Source: Paramacrobiotus metropolitanus (taxonomy: Eukaryota > Tardigrada > Eutardigrada > Parachela > Macrobiotidae). Taken from it: a DNA stretch of 64,000 nt. The stretch covers positions 1,736,001-1,800,000 of the forward strand of contig NW_026570227.1 in NCBI RefSeq assembly GCF_019649055.1. Reading direction: 5' to 3'. Below are positions 43,749 through 54,161 of the stretch, piece after piece. The number at the start of each line of letters is the position of its first letter. The first letter of the stretch is position 1. The notes under the pieces were generated by a model. It did not search any database and was not told the origin of the DNA. It was given only the letters and a program-made list of their open reading frames with translations. The position numbers were made by a program, and so were the translations under genes.

Positions 43749-44548
43749 ATGAACAAAATTCTGTGGGTGACCTTGGGCGCGCTGGTGCTGGCCGGTCTCA
43801 TCTCCACCTCGGAAGCCCTTTTCAGCGGCAGCAAGTAAGCCATCATCTCCATGCTTTTCGCAAAATATTTTATAATAATTCTAGCGTATTTTAATTATTT
43901 TTCTATTTTCATATATCATAAACATCTTTTAATGCTTTATAATGTAAATAAATGCACTGGTGCAAATACGTCTAATTATTATTTCTAATTATGCAATTTC
44001 TTTTGCAGACACTGCACATGGCACGGTACGTAGCATCCCGTAAACGAGACACGCCTGACACTGGAATAACGCCTACTATGAATCCATTATACGTACATGT
44101 GAATCTATGCGGAAGTTGATTATACAATTAAATTTAAGCTTTTTTTTAATTTTTTATTTTTTTTTATTGCGCGTTTTTTTATTTTGGTTAAAAAACGCAG
44201 CGTCTGAGGCAGGTTTTTGCGTACTCAATTTTCTGATTGTCTAATTAAAGCAAAGCGTTGCGATGGCCGGTGATCGGTGTTGACGCAACAACAAATTTGC
44301 GAGATGACCATGGATGAATGTGCCGGTTTATGTGCACCGGAAGTGCAGCTGCATATTCCTGTCTAATTACAGGTACCGCCCCGATCTGCATGCCCTCGTG
44401 CCCGAAGGATAAGAAGAAGATTCCCGGCACGGAGTCCAAGTGTGGTCCCAACGCCGTGGCCTGCTGCATCACCAACAAGAAGTTCGTCTGCTGTCCCAAC
44501 GAATGGCAGGGCAACGCCGCCAACGCCATGGCCGTCGCCAAGGAATAA
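43749..44548 (+). CDS. Cys-rich secreted peptide family, member 4
   Basis: Exons 43749-43834 (signal), 44009-44025 (a 17-nt micro-exon encoding HCTWH plus split codons on both sides) and 44373-44548. Precursor of 92 residues. The signal is MNKILWVTLGALVLAGLI, with a pro-like SEALFSGSK end shared with member 5. Eight cysteines in the exact family spacing; Lys-rich loop KDKKKIPGTESK; ends NAANAMAVAKE. The micro-exon is flanked by TTTTGCAG and G|GTACGT, and the last exon by ATTACAG|GT. TATA box about 114 bp upstream. The mature sequence is closest to member 2, although the micro-exon ends six nucleotides earlier. Confidence 0.87.
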
Positions 44549-45094
44549 ACTGCCCTAACACACCGAACTCGATCCTGGATAACATGCAATCTCCTTTCTA
44601 CTTCTCCTTCTCCGATAACCATGACCGGCGTACTTTGCGATTGCTTTATTCGGCTGGTTGTTTCGATGTCTTATATAATTATTGTGCTTTCTCGGTTACT
44701 CAATTGCATTGTCTTCATTAATGTCAACGGTTTGTACTACAATTTACCGCTCCTTGTTGGAGAGAAAGCGTAAAATAAATTTTCTCAGCAACAGGTTTAT
44801 CAGGTTGGCTGTCGTCCGCGTGTATGTATATATTTAAGCCGGCTCGCGTAATTAACGCGGAATGAGTATGGTTGGTTAGGGGAAAGTGATATTAGTATGC
44901 AGCCGGAAGGGAAATACCGTCAGGTACTCGACAAGTAGCTCGTTCATAAAGTTATGCTACATGCCCGAATCCGGTATATAATTGCCGACTGCTACAAAAC
45001 GGCGCTCTGTGCAGAGAGCTTTTTTACTTGGCGCCTTATTTGTTTGAAGTGAGATTTATTTTACCGCCGTCAAACTTCCTTATACACCGGTATA
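44549..45094. other. Spacer between peptide genes 4 and 5
   Basis: TATATAA at 44975-44981 is a likely TATA box for member 5. An AATAAA lies near 44774. Nothing else seen. Confidence 0.5.
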
Positions 45095-45763
45095 ATGTGG
45101 AAATTCTGTTTGGCCGTGATTGTCGTGGCCGGGCTCATCGCCAGCTCGGAAGCGCTCTTCAGCGGCAGCAAGTAAGATTTTTAAAAATTAAATTTCATAT
45201 TAAATCGGCCATCAGCCGGTATACCAGTAAACAAATATGTACATATAAAATCTATCAAAAATCAAATATTAAATTTTAATTTAGCCACCTATATTGATAT
45301 GTCTCGTCTCAATTTTTCAAAAAGACGCTGATTTTGTTTTGCAGGCACTGCACATGGCACGGTAAGTAAACGTAACGGAAGACGGCGTTAGAGGAGAAAT
45401 TCTTGGATCATCGCAAGATGAAACTGGTTGGCGCACACACTTTTACCAAGAGTCTTCTGGTTAATTTAAAATAAAATTGTTGTTGGAAACCCGGAAACCG
45501 GTTAGGTGGCTGTACGGTATCAGCCGGAAGAATACTTCTTAATGTAATGACCAGAATGGTTATCGATGTGTTTAATTAACCAAACAGGTACGGCGCCCTT
45601 CTGCATGCCGTCCTGCCCACGTGACAAGAAGATCATCCAGGGCACGCAGTCCAAGTGCGGACCCAACACCATCACCTGCTGTCTAACCGGCCAGAAGCTG
45701 GTCTGCTGTCCCAAGGAGTGGGAGGGCAACGCGGCCAACGCCATGGCCATCGCCAAGACATAA
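45095..45763 (+). CDS. Cys-rich secreted peptide family, member 5
   Basis: Exons 45095-45171, 45345-45361 (17-nt micro-exon) and 45588-45763; precursor of 89 residues. The exon-1 end SEALFSGSK and both intron positions are identical to member 4, so these are a recent tandem pair. Its loop between Cys3 and Cys4 is RDKKIIQGTQSK-type and the segment between CC pairs is LTGQKLV, closer to members 1 and 3. Ends AANAMAIAKT. TATA box about 120 bp upstream. Confidence 0.87.
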
Positions 45764-46185
45764 ATCGATGTCTCCTGGAATTAGCGGATTAAATATATAC
45801 AGTCAGATGCCTACGACGTTCGATGTATTCGAAAATAATAAGATTTTAATTGCATGCCTTTACTAGACGCTACTCTAGTGATGCATCGGTACATTCATTA
45901 GAATGCCTGTTCTTATAAATTACCGGAAGTATGCGTAACACCGGTATACCGGTATGGTTTTGCTACAGTGCCAAGTGCTATTAAAGCCGCAGGTTAATTA
46001 AACTAATGGTTGAAGGATTCTGCCGTATAATGCGCTGCCGTATCGTTTTTATAAGAGACCTAGCGCACCTAACCACAAAGAAACAGAAAACACTTAGTAA
46101 AGCTCCGAATCTTCCTATACCGATAGTATATACGGTTTATATATTTCCTATACGGTTTATATATTTTTGAAATGATACACAACAA

Positions 46186-46395
46186 TGCGTTTAAACTTTT
46201 TGCCCATTTTAGTTCGCCATATCTCGGCAACCGGATGATGCGCGCGCAAACGATTCTCAGAACAATGTATACAAATCATTTAGCTTTAGAATGACATAAA
46301 GTATTGCAAAACAGTAATTCAGAGTGCGCGAAAGTGAAAGTTTTAGTGTATCGGTGTATGCATCCATTTTTGACACCAATATGTACCGGGTGTCA
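46186..46395. mobile_element. Palindromic MITE, right-half copy C
   Basis: Shares with copies A and D the ordered words TTTAAACTTTTTGCCCATTT, ATATCTCGGCAACC, GCGCGCAAACG, ATGTATACAAATCATTTAGC, GCGCGAAAGTG and the TGTACCGGG end. Left half absent. Confidence 0.75.
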
Positions 46396-46726
46396 AAATA
46401 TTGTACAAATCAATCTGGCGTAATGCTGAACGTCATTACGTGTGCCAAGCGCCGGCTGTAAATCGTGTACTTTCCTGATAATCAGGCGGGATGCGGCTCT
46501 GTGGCGGCGGCAACTAGTTAAATCCAGGAATATCGAAATCCAGAAAACAGACGGGAAAAATCATCCAGAGTGCTGTTGCGGTAGTTTTCGCTTAATGCGC
46601 TGCTCACCATATGATTAGTATAGAAAATTGTAGGTAGTTGATTTGTGAGCAGAACATAAAATTTATTTGTACCTGATAGGCAGATTCATATTTGCACCGA
46701 TAGCTTTCGTAGTAGTGGCCCCACTG

Positions 46727-46872
46727 GGAAGACGACTGGAGTAACACACAGGCGAAACCCGTTCCCATGAATTTTTACGTCAAAGATTGTCACTGGAGAT
46801 ACAGCGCGGTAACCCGGCATCGGTTATGGGAACGATCGGAGGAGCGGAAAAGTTAATGAAATTCTGATGTTG
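46727..46872 (+). mobile_element. LINE 3'-terminal fragment
   Basis: The plus-strand frame gives HEFLRQRLSLEIQRGNPASV and then MGTI, nearly identical to the C-terminus of the antisense LINE frame at 9.6 kb (HEFLRQRLSLEIQRGNAASV). It has an in-frame stop upstream and nothing 5' of it. A severely 5'-truncated insertion. Confidence 0.82.
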
Positions 46873-47124
46873 TAAAAAATGCCGGTTAAACGCGTACTAT
46901 ACTACTCGAGTACAGATACATAGTCGGTGCTGAGTTTCTCGGTAGCTTTTTAATGCCTCGCTTTCCATCCCGTTAATTTACGTATACATTATGCAAAATT
47001 TTGTACATAAGAATTTTGTACAGTTTACATACAATGTGTAACAGTCTGAGCGGGGTACTGTTTGATGGCAGCAATCGGACTGCGTTGTAATAATGTACTG
47101 CTATCAGTCGTGCGAGTGCTCTTT

Positions 47125-47235
47125 AAGGAAACTGGAAACCGGCAAAGTACGAGCGTATTTGCGTCAACGGATCAGCATCGAAATCCCGCGAGGAAAACGC
47201 AGCATCTACATATATAATGCGAGCAGCATCACCGA
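47125..47235 (+). mobile_element. Diverged LINE 3'-terminal fragment
   Basis: The frame reads VRAYLRQRISIEIPRGK and then continues ASSITDGEF, related to the same LINE C-terminus but more diverged than the copy at 46.7 kb. Confidence 0.55.
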
Positions 47236-48133
47236 CGGCGAATTTATACGAAATTTTTTCGATTATTCTACCGCGCTTTGTGTGCAGATGTCGCTGTGTA
47301 TCCTGTCATACCGTTTCCAACGAGATCAGAACGTGGAAAAATCGGTTATCGAAAATTAATTAAAACAATGGTTCTTTTCCACGGTGAAATTAAATCTATT
47401 AATAAGCCCAAGTGTAAATTACAACGGCTGTGCAACTATTGTAAACTGGCAGCATCTGCGACGGTTGTAAGTTGTAATTGAAAATATTTATACGGATTGT
47501 ACCGAAGTTACACTTAGCTAGAAAATAAAGTTAGCAGTTAAATCAACCAATGTTACAATTGCAATTAGTTTATACCAGCGCAGTCTGTCTGTTATGTGAA
47601 ATGGATATTGGCCGAATAAAAATATATGTCATAATGTCAATACACGTCGTAGGTTTCTGCGGCGAAACTTTCGCCGGTTTCCTGGTATCTACACTCATCA
47701 ATTCCATCGAATAACGAAAACCACAATATTTTGGACCGAAGCACGCTTCATCTCCCGTACACAAACATCTGCATACCGGGAGTTTTACTTGAAATTCCAA
47801 GGCGGCCGTTGTAAATATGCAAAGTCCAAATTGAAACCACAGCATTACAGATCGTACACATGGTTATTTAATAGTCCATTTTTGGCGGAATTCGGCGGGT
47901 GGGGAGACCGGTTTTTTCCTCACTCAGCGTACTTGGAGTATCGTGTGTCGTTATTGGCCGGCGCACGCGCACACCTTTCCCGTGAAAGCTCTTATTAATG
48001 AATCATCTCTTTCTACTTGAAACGACGCAATTTCCTTGGGCATTGTATGCACAACGCACGCCGCACTAAGGAGGAAAACAACGGTGATCTGTGCATGTCG
48101 GTGTGTCAAGTACGCGGGGCGATCAGCTGGGGC

Positions 48134-48157
48134 TATATAAACCGATGGAACCGCGAT
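48134..48157 (+). promoter_or_regulatory. Conserved core-promoter block of peptide gene 6
   Basis: TATATAA at 48134-48140, continued by ACCGATGGAACCGCGATA. The same block precedes gene 7 (50981) and, with two changes, gene 8 (53039). It lies 123 bp before the ATG. Confidence 0.75.
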
Positions 48158-48256
48158 AACCCGGCATTACTACAAATGCTTTTACCGGAAACAGTGGTTT
48201 TACTTGCCATCATTCCTGCAAATTATTTGAATTAGTTTCACTTATCAGATTGAGAA

Positions 48257-49158
48257 ATGGAGGCCAAGATTGTTGTATTTCTCTGTGTGCTGGGATTCTT
48301 GTGTTCCGTGGAGGCGTGGGGCAACAAGTAAGCGAGTAGCAAATTAACTTACTGTTAGCAGCGTTCAGATAACAATAATTATGTGCAAAATATTTACATA
48401 TACTGTAGTCTCGTATAACTTGGGAGTTGTTTGTTGACTTTATAATTCAATTTTCTTTAAGAAAGCAAAGTGCAAAAATGACCTCGTACCCAACACGCCA
48501 GTTTCTTTACCGCAGTTTATTAAATTTTTTTTGCAGAAAATGCGCATTATAATTTTTATTGTGAAATTAATCGGCGACGACGGTTTTTGTTCCAGTTTTT
48601 TTCCGGTATTGATTTTTCAAACCTGTCAGGTGGGCTTTCGCCGAAAACCCATTTATTATTATTTCGACTTTATTATGAACACAGGTTAACGCGGACGTAT
48701 CGTAGATAAAAGGAGAGATGATCTGGCTGTTAATACAGCTAATAATAACATACGTAGAGTATCGACACATATAAAGGTGATCGTGATATAGTTCATGGAG
48801 ATAAATGTGTATGGTACTCGTATAGTACACACTAATATTCAGTTTCGGAACTGCAAGCCATTTTTTGGTCCTACAATGTAAAATAAAAATATAGACGAAT
48901 TAACTGCATGCGTTGTAAATTAATAGCATATTTATTAACTGCAGGCACTGCGTGTGGCATGGATCGGCGCCGTTCTGTATGGCCAGTTGTCCCAGCGGGA
49001 AATTCAAAGTGGAGGGCACGCAGTCCAAATGCGGACCCAACACTATTACCTGTTGCATAACCGGCGAGAAGTTCGTCTGCTGTCCCAACGGCTGGGAGGG
49101 CACCGCCGCCAACGCCATGGCCATCGCCAAGACCAAATTCTTCAACTCCCTCCACTAA
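48257..49158 (+). CDS. Cys-rich secreted peptide family, member 6
   Basis: Two exons: 48257-48327 (signal peptide MEAKIVVFLCVLGFLCSVEA, ends WGN plus split codon) and 48945-49158. Precursor of 94 residues. The HC-WHG motif, here HCVWHGSAPFC, is fused to the Cys exon with no micro-exon. Eight cysteines in the family spacing. After AMAIAK the protein continues with TKFFNSLH, a tail unique to members 6-8. The three-gene subfamily (6, 7, 8) shares intron position, tail and promoter block, and so arose by recent tandem duplication. Confidence 0.88.
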
Positions 49159-50980
49159 ACCATGACAATTACGTGCCGACTCATCGTGCTCAAGAAGAAT
49201 GACAATCGATCTGAAGCGTAGGATCCGGAAGCTGGATATTGTAGTAATTCCACGTTTTGCTACAATGTTCAGTTCACACTGCAACAGTATTGTACATTAT
49301 TTTTTACAGTGCACACTTGTAGAAATGGGTGGCTATACGCATGTTGGTGTTGTTAATGTTTGTTTGTTGTTGGAATACAATGTCATAGTGCTGCTATACA
49401 TGTATGGATGGTTGGTGAACCTTGAATGGGACTCGATGTAAATTAAATTTACACAACATTTACCGGCATTGAGCATCGTCCTCGTATCTGCACTTATAGT
49501 GCACTTCAAAATTATTCCGGGAAGATAGCAAATTAGCGTAGATTGGTGCACCGGTCCACAGGAAGGCTCTGTCGGGTGAAAATTTCATTTTCAGCATTAT
49601 CATGGCTACCTTTCCGTCCTTTCTTCTAAATTATACTTAATGCACACTTGTACACAAGTATTATGAGTTGCAGTACATATTTTGCTCGCAACGATACTAT
49701 CTAACCACCATATATAACCACGTCGGCGCACCCAATTTTAATGTCAACTGATCGGTTTCTCCGGCGTTCGGCGTGATCTTCCCGGGAGGGGGAATAAACA
49801 ACACGTGCCAACAAGACAGACAATTTGCAATTCGTGTCCTAACCATGTGGTCTGCACAGTAGTCAGAATAATAGCAGTTAGGGCAGGTAATTAATGTGGT
49901 TGAGCGAAGGAAGAATCCGGCATTACCGGATGGCATGCCTGCAGGCTGGTCATACACCGGCTGGCCAGACGCCGCGTCCAGTAATTATACTGTCATTCCC
50001 ATAAATCATTAGAATTAATATAATACAGTCAACCGTTTTCTGCAGAATATCCAGGGCTTATTTGACAGTCAAACTGGTTGGCCTGTCGTACAAGGACGGC
50101 CGGGCAGCAATGTGTGAAAGAACGGGGAACGGCGTCCGTGCGCATTATGTGAACATGTACAACACCGTTATACATAATTATGCGCAGGTACGTGCATACC
50201 ATCTGAATTCCGCCCTGTTCGGTTTTCGGCTTCGACTACTTAACTAATTTTATGCAGGGCCGGCGTTCCGGAAGCGGTACTTGTGGATGCGACGATCCTG
50301 TAATATCCGTAGAAATAACGGGATCCCGCTGTATAGTTATGTACTGCATTGCGCATTTCCGGTTTCGGATATGAGAGTCACTTTAATGGGTAAGAGCCAC
50401 CAAGGTAGAATAACGGCAGATTCAATACGGGTGTATGCGCATACCAAATACAGAAACATGCGAGAAACAAACAAAATAATTTCACAAGTAATATGTATGT
50501 AAACATATTACTTGTGAAATTATTTTGTAAAATTTCCCGGCCGGTCGCCAGCAAAACTGTCCAACATTCTGGCAACCTACCCCCATCGTGTTGGCCGAAG
50601 AGGCCCCATCTTTATAATCCTGAAGTGCAGTGGTATCACTCAGATGGAGATGGGCCAATCATGAACCGGTTAGCTATTTACTAGATCGTCACTTCAAAAC
50701 AATAATGGAATGCTAGTTGTTCTATCGAAAGGATGTACATACATATTGTGCACTTTTACTTTTCGAGTAAATTTACAGTTTACTTGTGTAGGTAAGCTAC
50801 GATTTATCGGTCTTACAAATTCGAAATAAAAAGTGTGCTAATAATACTTAAGCACCATTTCCGATGCCAATCAATGTCCAATAGTACGTAGAGTGTGGCG
50901 AGGACCGATTGGTACATTACTCAGCGGAATCAGCTGTTGGACGCCGATTGGGAAAAACGGGCCGTGTAGCACTGCAGAGA
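49159..50980. other. Spacer between peptide genes 6 and 7
   Basis: No gene. Holds a perfect 26-bp-arm hairpin (50471-50528) and a GC-balanced region upstream of gene 7. Confidence 0.5.
50471..50528. repeat. Perfect 26-bp inverted repeat with 6-nt loop
   Basis: The left arm 50471-50496 starts ACAAAATAATTTCACAAGTA; the right arm 50503-50528 is its exact reverse complement; the loop is ATGTAA. Flanks are not complementary. It resembles a single small hairpin transcript or a palindromic insertion scar rather than a known family. Confidence 0.9.
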
Positions 50981-51005
50981 TATATAAACCGATGGAACCG
51001 CGATA
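50981..51005 (+). promoter_or_regulatory. Conserved core-promoter block of peptide gene 7
   Basis: TATATAAACCGATGGAACCG followed by CGATA, identical to the block of gene 6 over this length. It lies 147 bp before the ATG. Confidence 0.75.
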
Positions 51006-51127
51006 TCTTTGTCAAAACAGCACATACCAATCTGTTGCAAACACTTCACCGAAAGTAGCAATTTATTCACTGGCTATCAGTTGTGCAGTGTAATTATTGT
51101 TGAGCGAGGTCATATTCTTCATATAAA

Positions 51128-52060
51128 ATGCATATTAAAATTGTTGTATTTCTATGCGTTCTTGGATCCTTATGTTCCGTGCAAGCGACAGGCAACAAGT
51201 AAGTTTACAGAGAAATTAGTGAAATTAACCGGTATTAAGGGAAATGGCCCGTTGTACATGGGGTGTCAGAAATGGGATACATACACCAAAACTTTCGCTT
51301 TCGCGCACTCTGAATCACTTTTTCGTAATACTTTATGTCATTCTAAAGCTAAATGACTTGTTTGCAGTGTTCTGAAAACCATTTGCGCGCGCAAAATCCG
51401 GTTGCCGAGATATCGCGTACCAAAATGGGCTAAAAGTTTAAATGCATTGCTGTGTACCAAAAGTCTGGTCATTACCCGATCTTCTTGAAGCTTTGCTGTA
51501 AAAGACACAGGGCCATAAAGTCGAAAGTGAACCAATTTCAGATCCATAGCATTTTTTTCCGATTTTAAAATGAATTTCAAAAATTCTAAAATTCATTTTT
51601 AAATTATGGAAAAGTGCTATGAACCAGAAATTGGTTCACTTTCAAGTTTCAACTTCATGGTCATGATTGTGTCTTTTACAGCAAAGTTTCAAGAAGATCG
51701 GGTAATAACCAGACTTTTGGTACACAAATATACATTTAAACTTTTCGCCCATTTTAGTTTGCCATATCTCGGCAACCCGACGTTCCGCGCGCAAACGGTG
51801 ATTCGGTGTGCGCGTATTCAGTAATCAGCGGTAATAATTTGTGCAGGCACTGCGTGTGGCACGGGTCGGCGCCGATCTGCATGGCCAGTTGTCCGGCCGG
51901 TAAATTCAAGGTGGAGGGCACCGCCTCCAAGTGCGGTCCGAACACCATCGCCTGCTGCGTCACCGGCGAGAAGTTTGTCTGCTGTCCCAACGGCTGGGAA
52001 GGAACGGCGGCCGACGCCATGGCCATCGCCAAGACCAAGATCCTCAACTCTCTCCACTGA
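51128..52060 (+). CDS. Cys-rich secreted peptide family, member 7
   Basis: Exons 51128-51198 (signal MHIKIVVFLCVLGSLCSVQA, ends TGN) and 51847-52060. Precursor of 94 residues, family Cys spacing, WHGSAPIC core, tail TKILNSLH. Its single intron is largely a palindromic MITE (copy D), so a transposon has landed in a gene of the cluster without damaging the splice sites visible here (AACAA|GTAAGT, TTTGTGCAG|G). Neutral and acidic residues replace many of the lysines seen in members 2 and 4. Confidence 0.88.
51239..51815. mobile_element. Palindromic MITE, copy D in an intron
   Basis: The left end GGGAAATGGCCCGTTGTACA and its arm run to a centre of TTTTAAAATGAATTTC-type at about 51565-51600, then the complementary arm runs to about 51815, where the terminal part is missing. 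Lies wholly within the intron of peptide gene 7. Confidence 0.8.
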
Positions 52061-53038
52061 TCGCGAAATACCTTTCCCCTCGCAGCATAGCAGGCCGGTA
52101 ACCAGCGTCCCGCGGGATAATGCGGGCAGATGATGGGCAAAGCATTATTTATGCTGATTCTTTGCACTGTTTACGCCGTTCTTGATTTCATTGCACTGGT
52201 TCAAATGTAAACATATCCAACAGTATTTTGTTGTTATTTTGTACATGCTACGTGTGCCGGATTGTATAAGTGTGCTAGTTGATACTTATGAGATGAAGAA
52301 GGCTAAAACATTTTGCAGGACTTCCGGTAGAATTCTTTTGAGAAACATATCGGCATTTGAGAGCTACAGGCGATCAGTACAGAATGATATCTGAACGTTC
52401 TGAGATTCGGCCCGGTACATAGCACCAAATTCGTGTACATTCCACGGAAACTTCCGCTGTCGCGCACTAACAGACACTTTTTTGCATTGCTTTATGATAT
52501 TTTGTAGCCAAAAGATGTGTGTACGTAGGCGTGAAATCCGTTTGCGCGCGCAACATCCGGTTCGGGAGTTATGGCTGCTAGAAAATTCCAAAAAGTTTAA
52601 ATGCATTCAGGTGTGCCAAAAGTCTCATTACAAACCGACATTCTTCAAATTGTGCACGTAAATGCGCATTAGTACTGTATATAAAGATCGTTTTTACACC
52701 GAACCAAATTTTTCCATCATTGTATTCAAATTTTAAAATAAATTGCAAAATTTGTCAAATTCATTTTAAAAGATATTGGAAAAATTTATTTCTTTCTGGT
52801 TCGGTATAAAAACGATCTTCATGGGTACATGCGTTTCCGCTGTATAAATGGTCGAACTTGGAACATTTAGCAGCTAATAATACTCCCTACCGTGGAATTT
52901 TTACCACGCTTCCTCTAATCAAAACGAAACTGCTGATAGTACTGCTGTGTATCGATCCTAATCAGCGTCCAATAGCAACACGTGGCCATTAGGAAACAGA
53001 ATAATTTTCCTACTAGAAGGAAACAACAAGTTCAGTTG
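52061..53038. other. Spacer between peptide genes 7 and 8 with MITE copy E
   Basis: A diverged palindromic MITE occupies about 52408-52840 (CCCGGTACATAGCACCAAAT; GCGCGCAACATCCGGTTCGG; paired AACGATCTT motifs), with the right terminal part missing. No gene otherwise. Confidence 0.65.
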
Positions 53039-53060
53039 TATAAAAGCCGACGGAACCGCA
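53039..53060 (+). promoter_or_regulatory. Core-promoter block of peptide gene 8
   Basis: TATAAAAGCCGACGGAACCG plus CA, a two-to-three-base variant of the block at genes 6 and 7, 136 bp before the ATG. Confidence 0.68.
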
Positions 53061-53174
53061 CTTATCAAAACTGTCCAACCTACATATTCCGAAAGCTTTA
53101 CCGGAAACTGCAGTTTGTTTTCTTTTTACCCTGTACTTTGCGCTCCATCGAGGTCATACTCTTCATTAAAAAAA

Positions 53175-54161
53175 ATGCAGACGAAAATTGTCATATTTTG
53201 CTGTGTCCTTGGAGTCTTATGCTCCGTAGAAGCCTACGGCAACAAGTAAGTTGACCAAGAATCTGCCGAAATTAACCGATCTTACGTATACGCCATACGT
53301 CCTGGGATATGACGTGCACAGATTAATTATTATACCTGCAGCTTTACTGCATAGTTTTACGTTAGTAAACACTTTTTAGAAGGGATAAGCGTAATACTCG
53401 TACATTCGTACTAATCATTATTTTATGCCGTTGCTTCAGAATCTTACCAAATTCTAACCATCGGCAGAAATTCAAGTTATTCAAACCAATATTTGTACAT
53501 TTGGAAGAGCGGTTGATCTGCATTACAGTACATCCGGCCCAGATTCGTATTCCTCATTATATTTTTCTTGTGGGAATTAATCGGTGTTATACTGCAGAAT
53601 CCTTGAGCGACGTTTAAATATTCTAACTATATTCGTTTCCAGTAATGTTTTTAATCCTGGCAATAGAAAATCAGCAAATAAAGCAAGCCTGCGCTGACAG
53701 ACACTAATTAAAATTTTCGAATTTTTTTTACGGTATTTTGCACCCAGTGACCAATACATATAATATATAAAACTAATCCTTAATTACGCATTTTTTTCCT
53801 CAGTAATTTCAGTTCGATTCGACCAATAAAAGCATCCACATATATAAAAATGTGTACTGTATCTAAAGCGGCCACAATATGCGGAAAATAAAGTATCGTT
53901 GAAGAAGAAAACGGCAGCATAATTAGTAAACATTCGGTCAATTGCAGGCACTGCGTGTGGCATGGATCGGCGCCGTTCTGCATGGCCAGCTGCCCGGCCG
54001 GTAAATTCAAGGTGGAGGGTACCCAGTCCAAATGCGGGCCCAACACCATCGCCTGCTGCGTCACCGGTGAGAAATTCGTCTGCTGTCCAAACGGCTGGGA
54101 GGGCACCACGGTCCAGGCCATGGCCATCGCCAAAACCAAGATCTTCAACTCCCTCCACTGA
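53175..54161 (+). CDS. Cys-rich secreted peptide family, member 8
   Basis: Exons 53175-53245 (signal MQTKIVIFCCVLGVLCSVEA, ends YGN) and 53948-54161. Precursor of 94 residues with the family Cys spacing and tail TKIFNSLH. In the block before AMAIAK it has TTVQ where the others read TAAN or TAAD. The extra Cys-Cys in the signal is removed on secretion. Third member of the two-exon subfamily. Confidence 0.88.

Larger units (their letters stand above)
45764..48133. other. Spacer with MITE half and LINE 3' scraps
   Basis: Contains a right-half palindromic MITE (about 46186-46395), LINE tail fragments at 46727-46872 and 47125-47235, and otherwise no exon I can support. GC-balanced sequence at 47.6-48.1 kb lies upstream of peptide gene 6. 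Confidence 0.55.

Noticed and set aside
48017-48235. 72-codon frame upstream of peptide gene 6
   Set aside because: It spans the TATA block and promoter region of that gene; no family resemblance.
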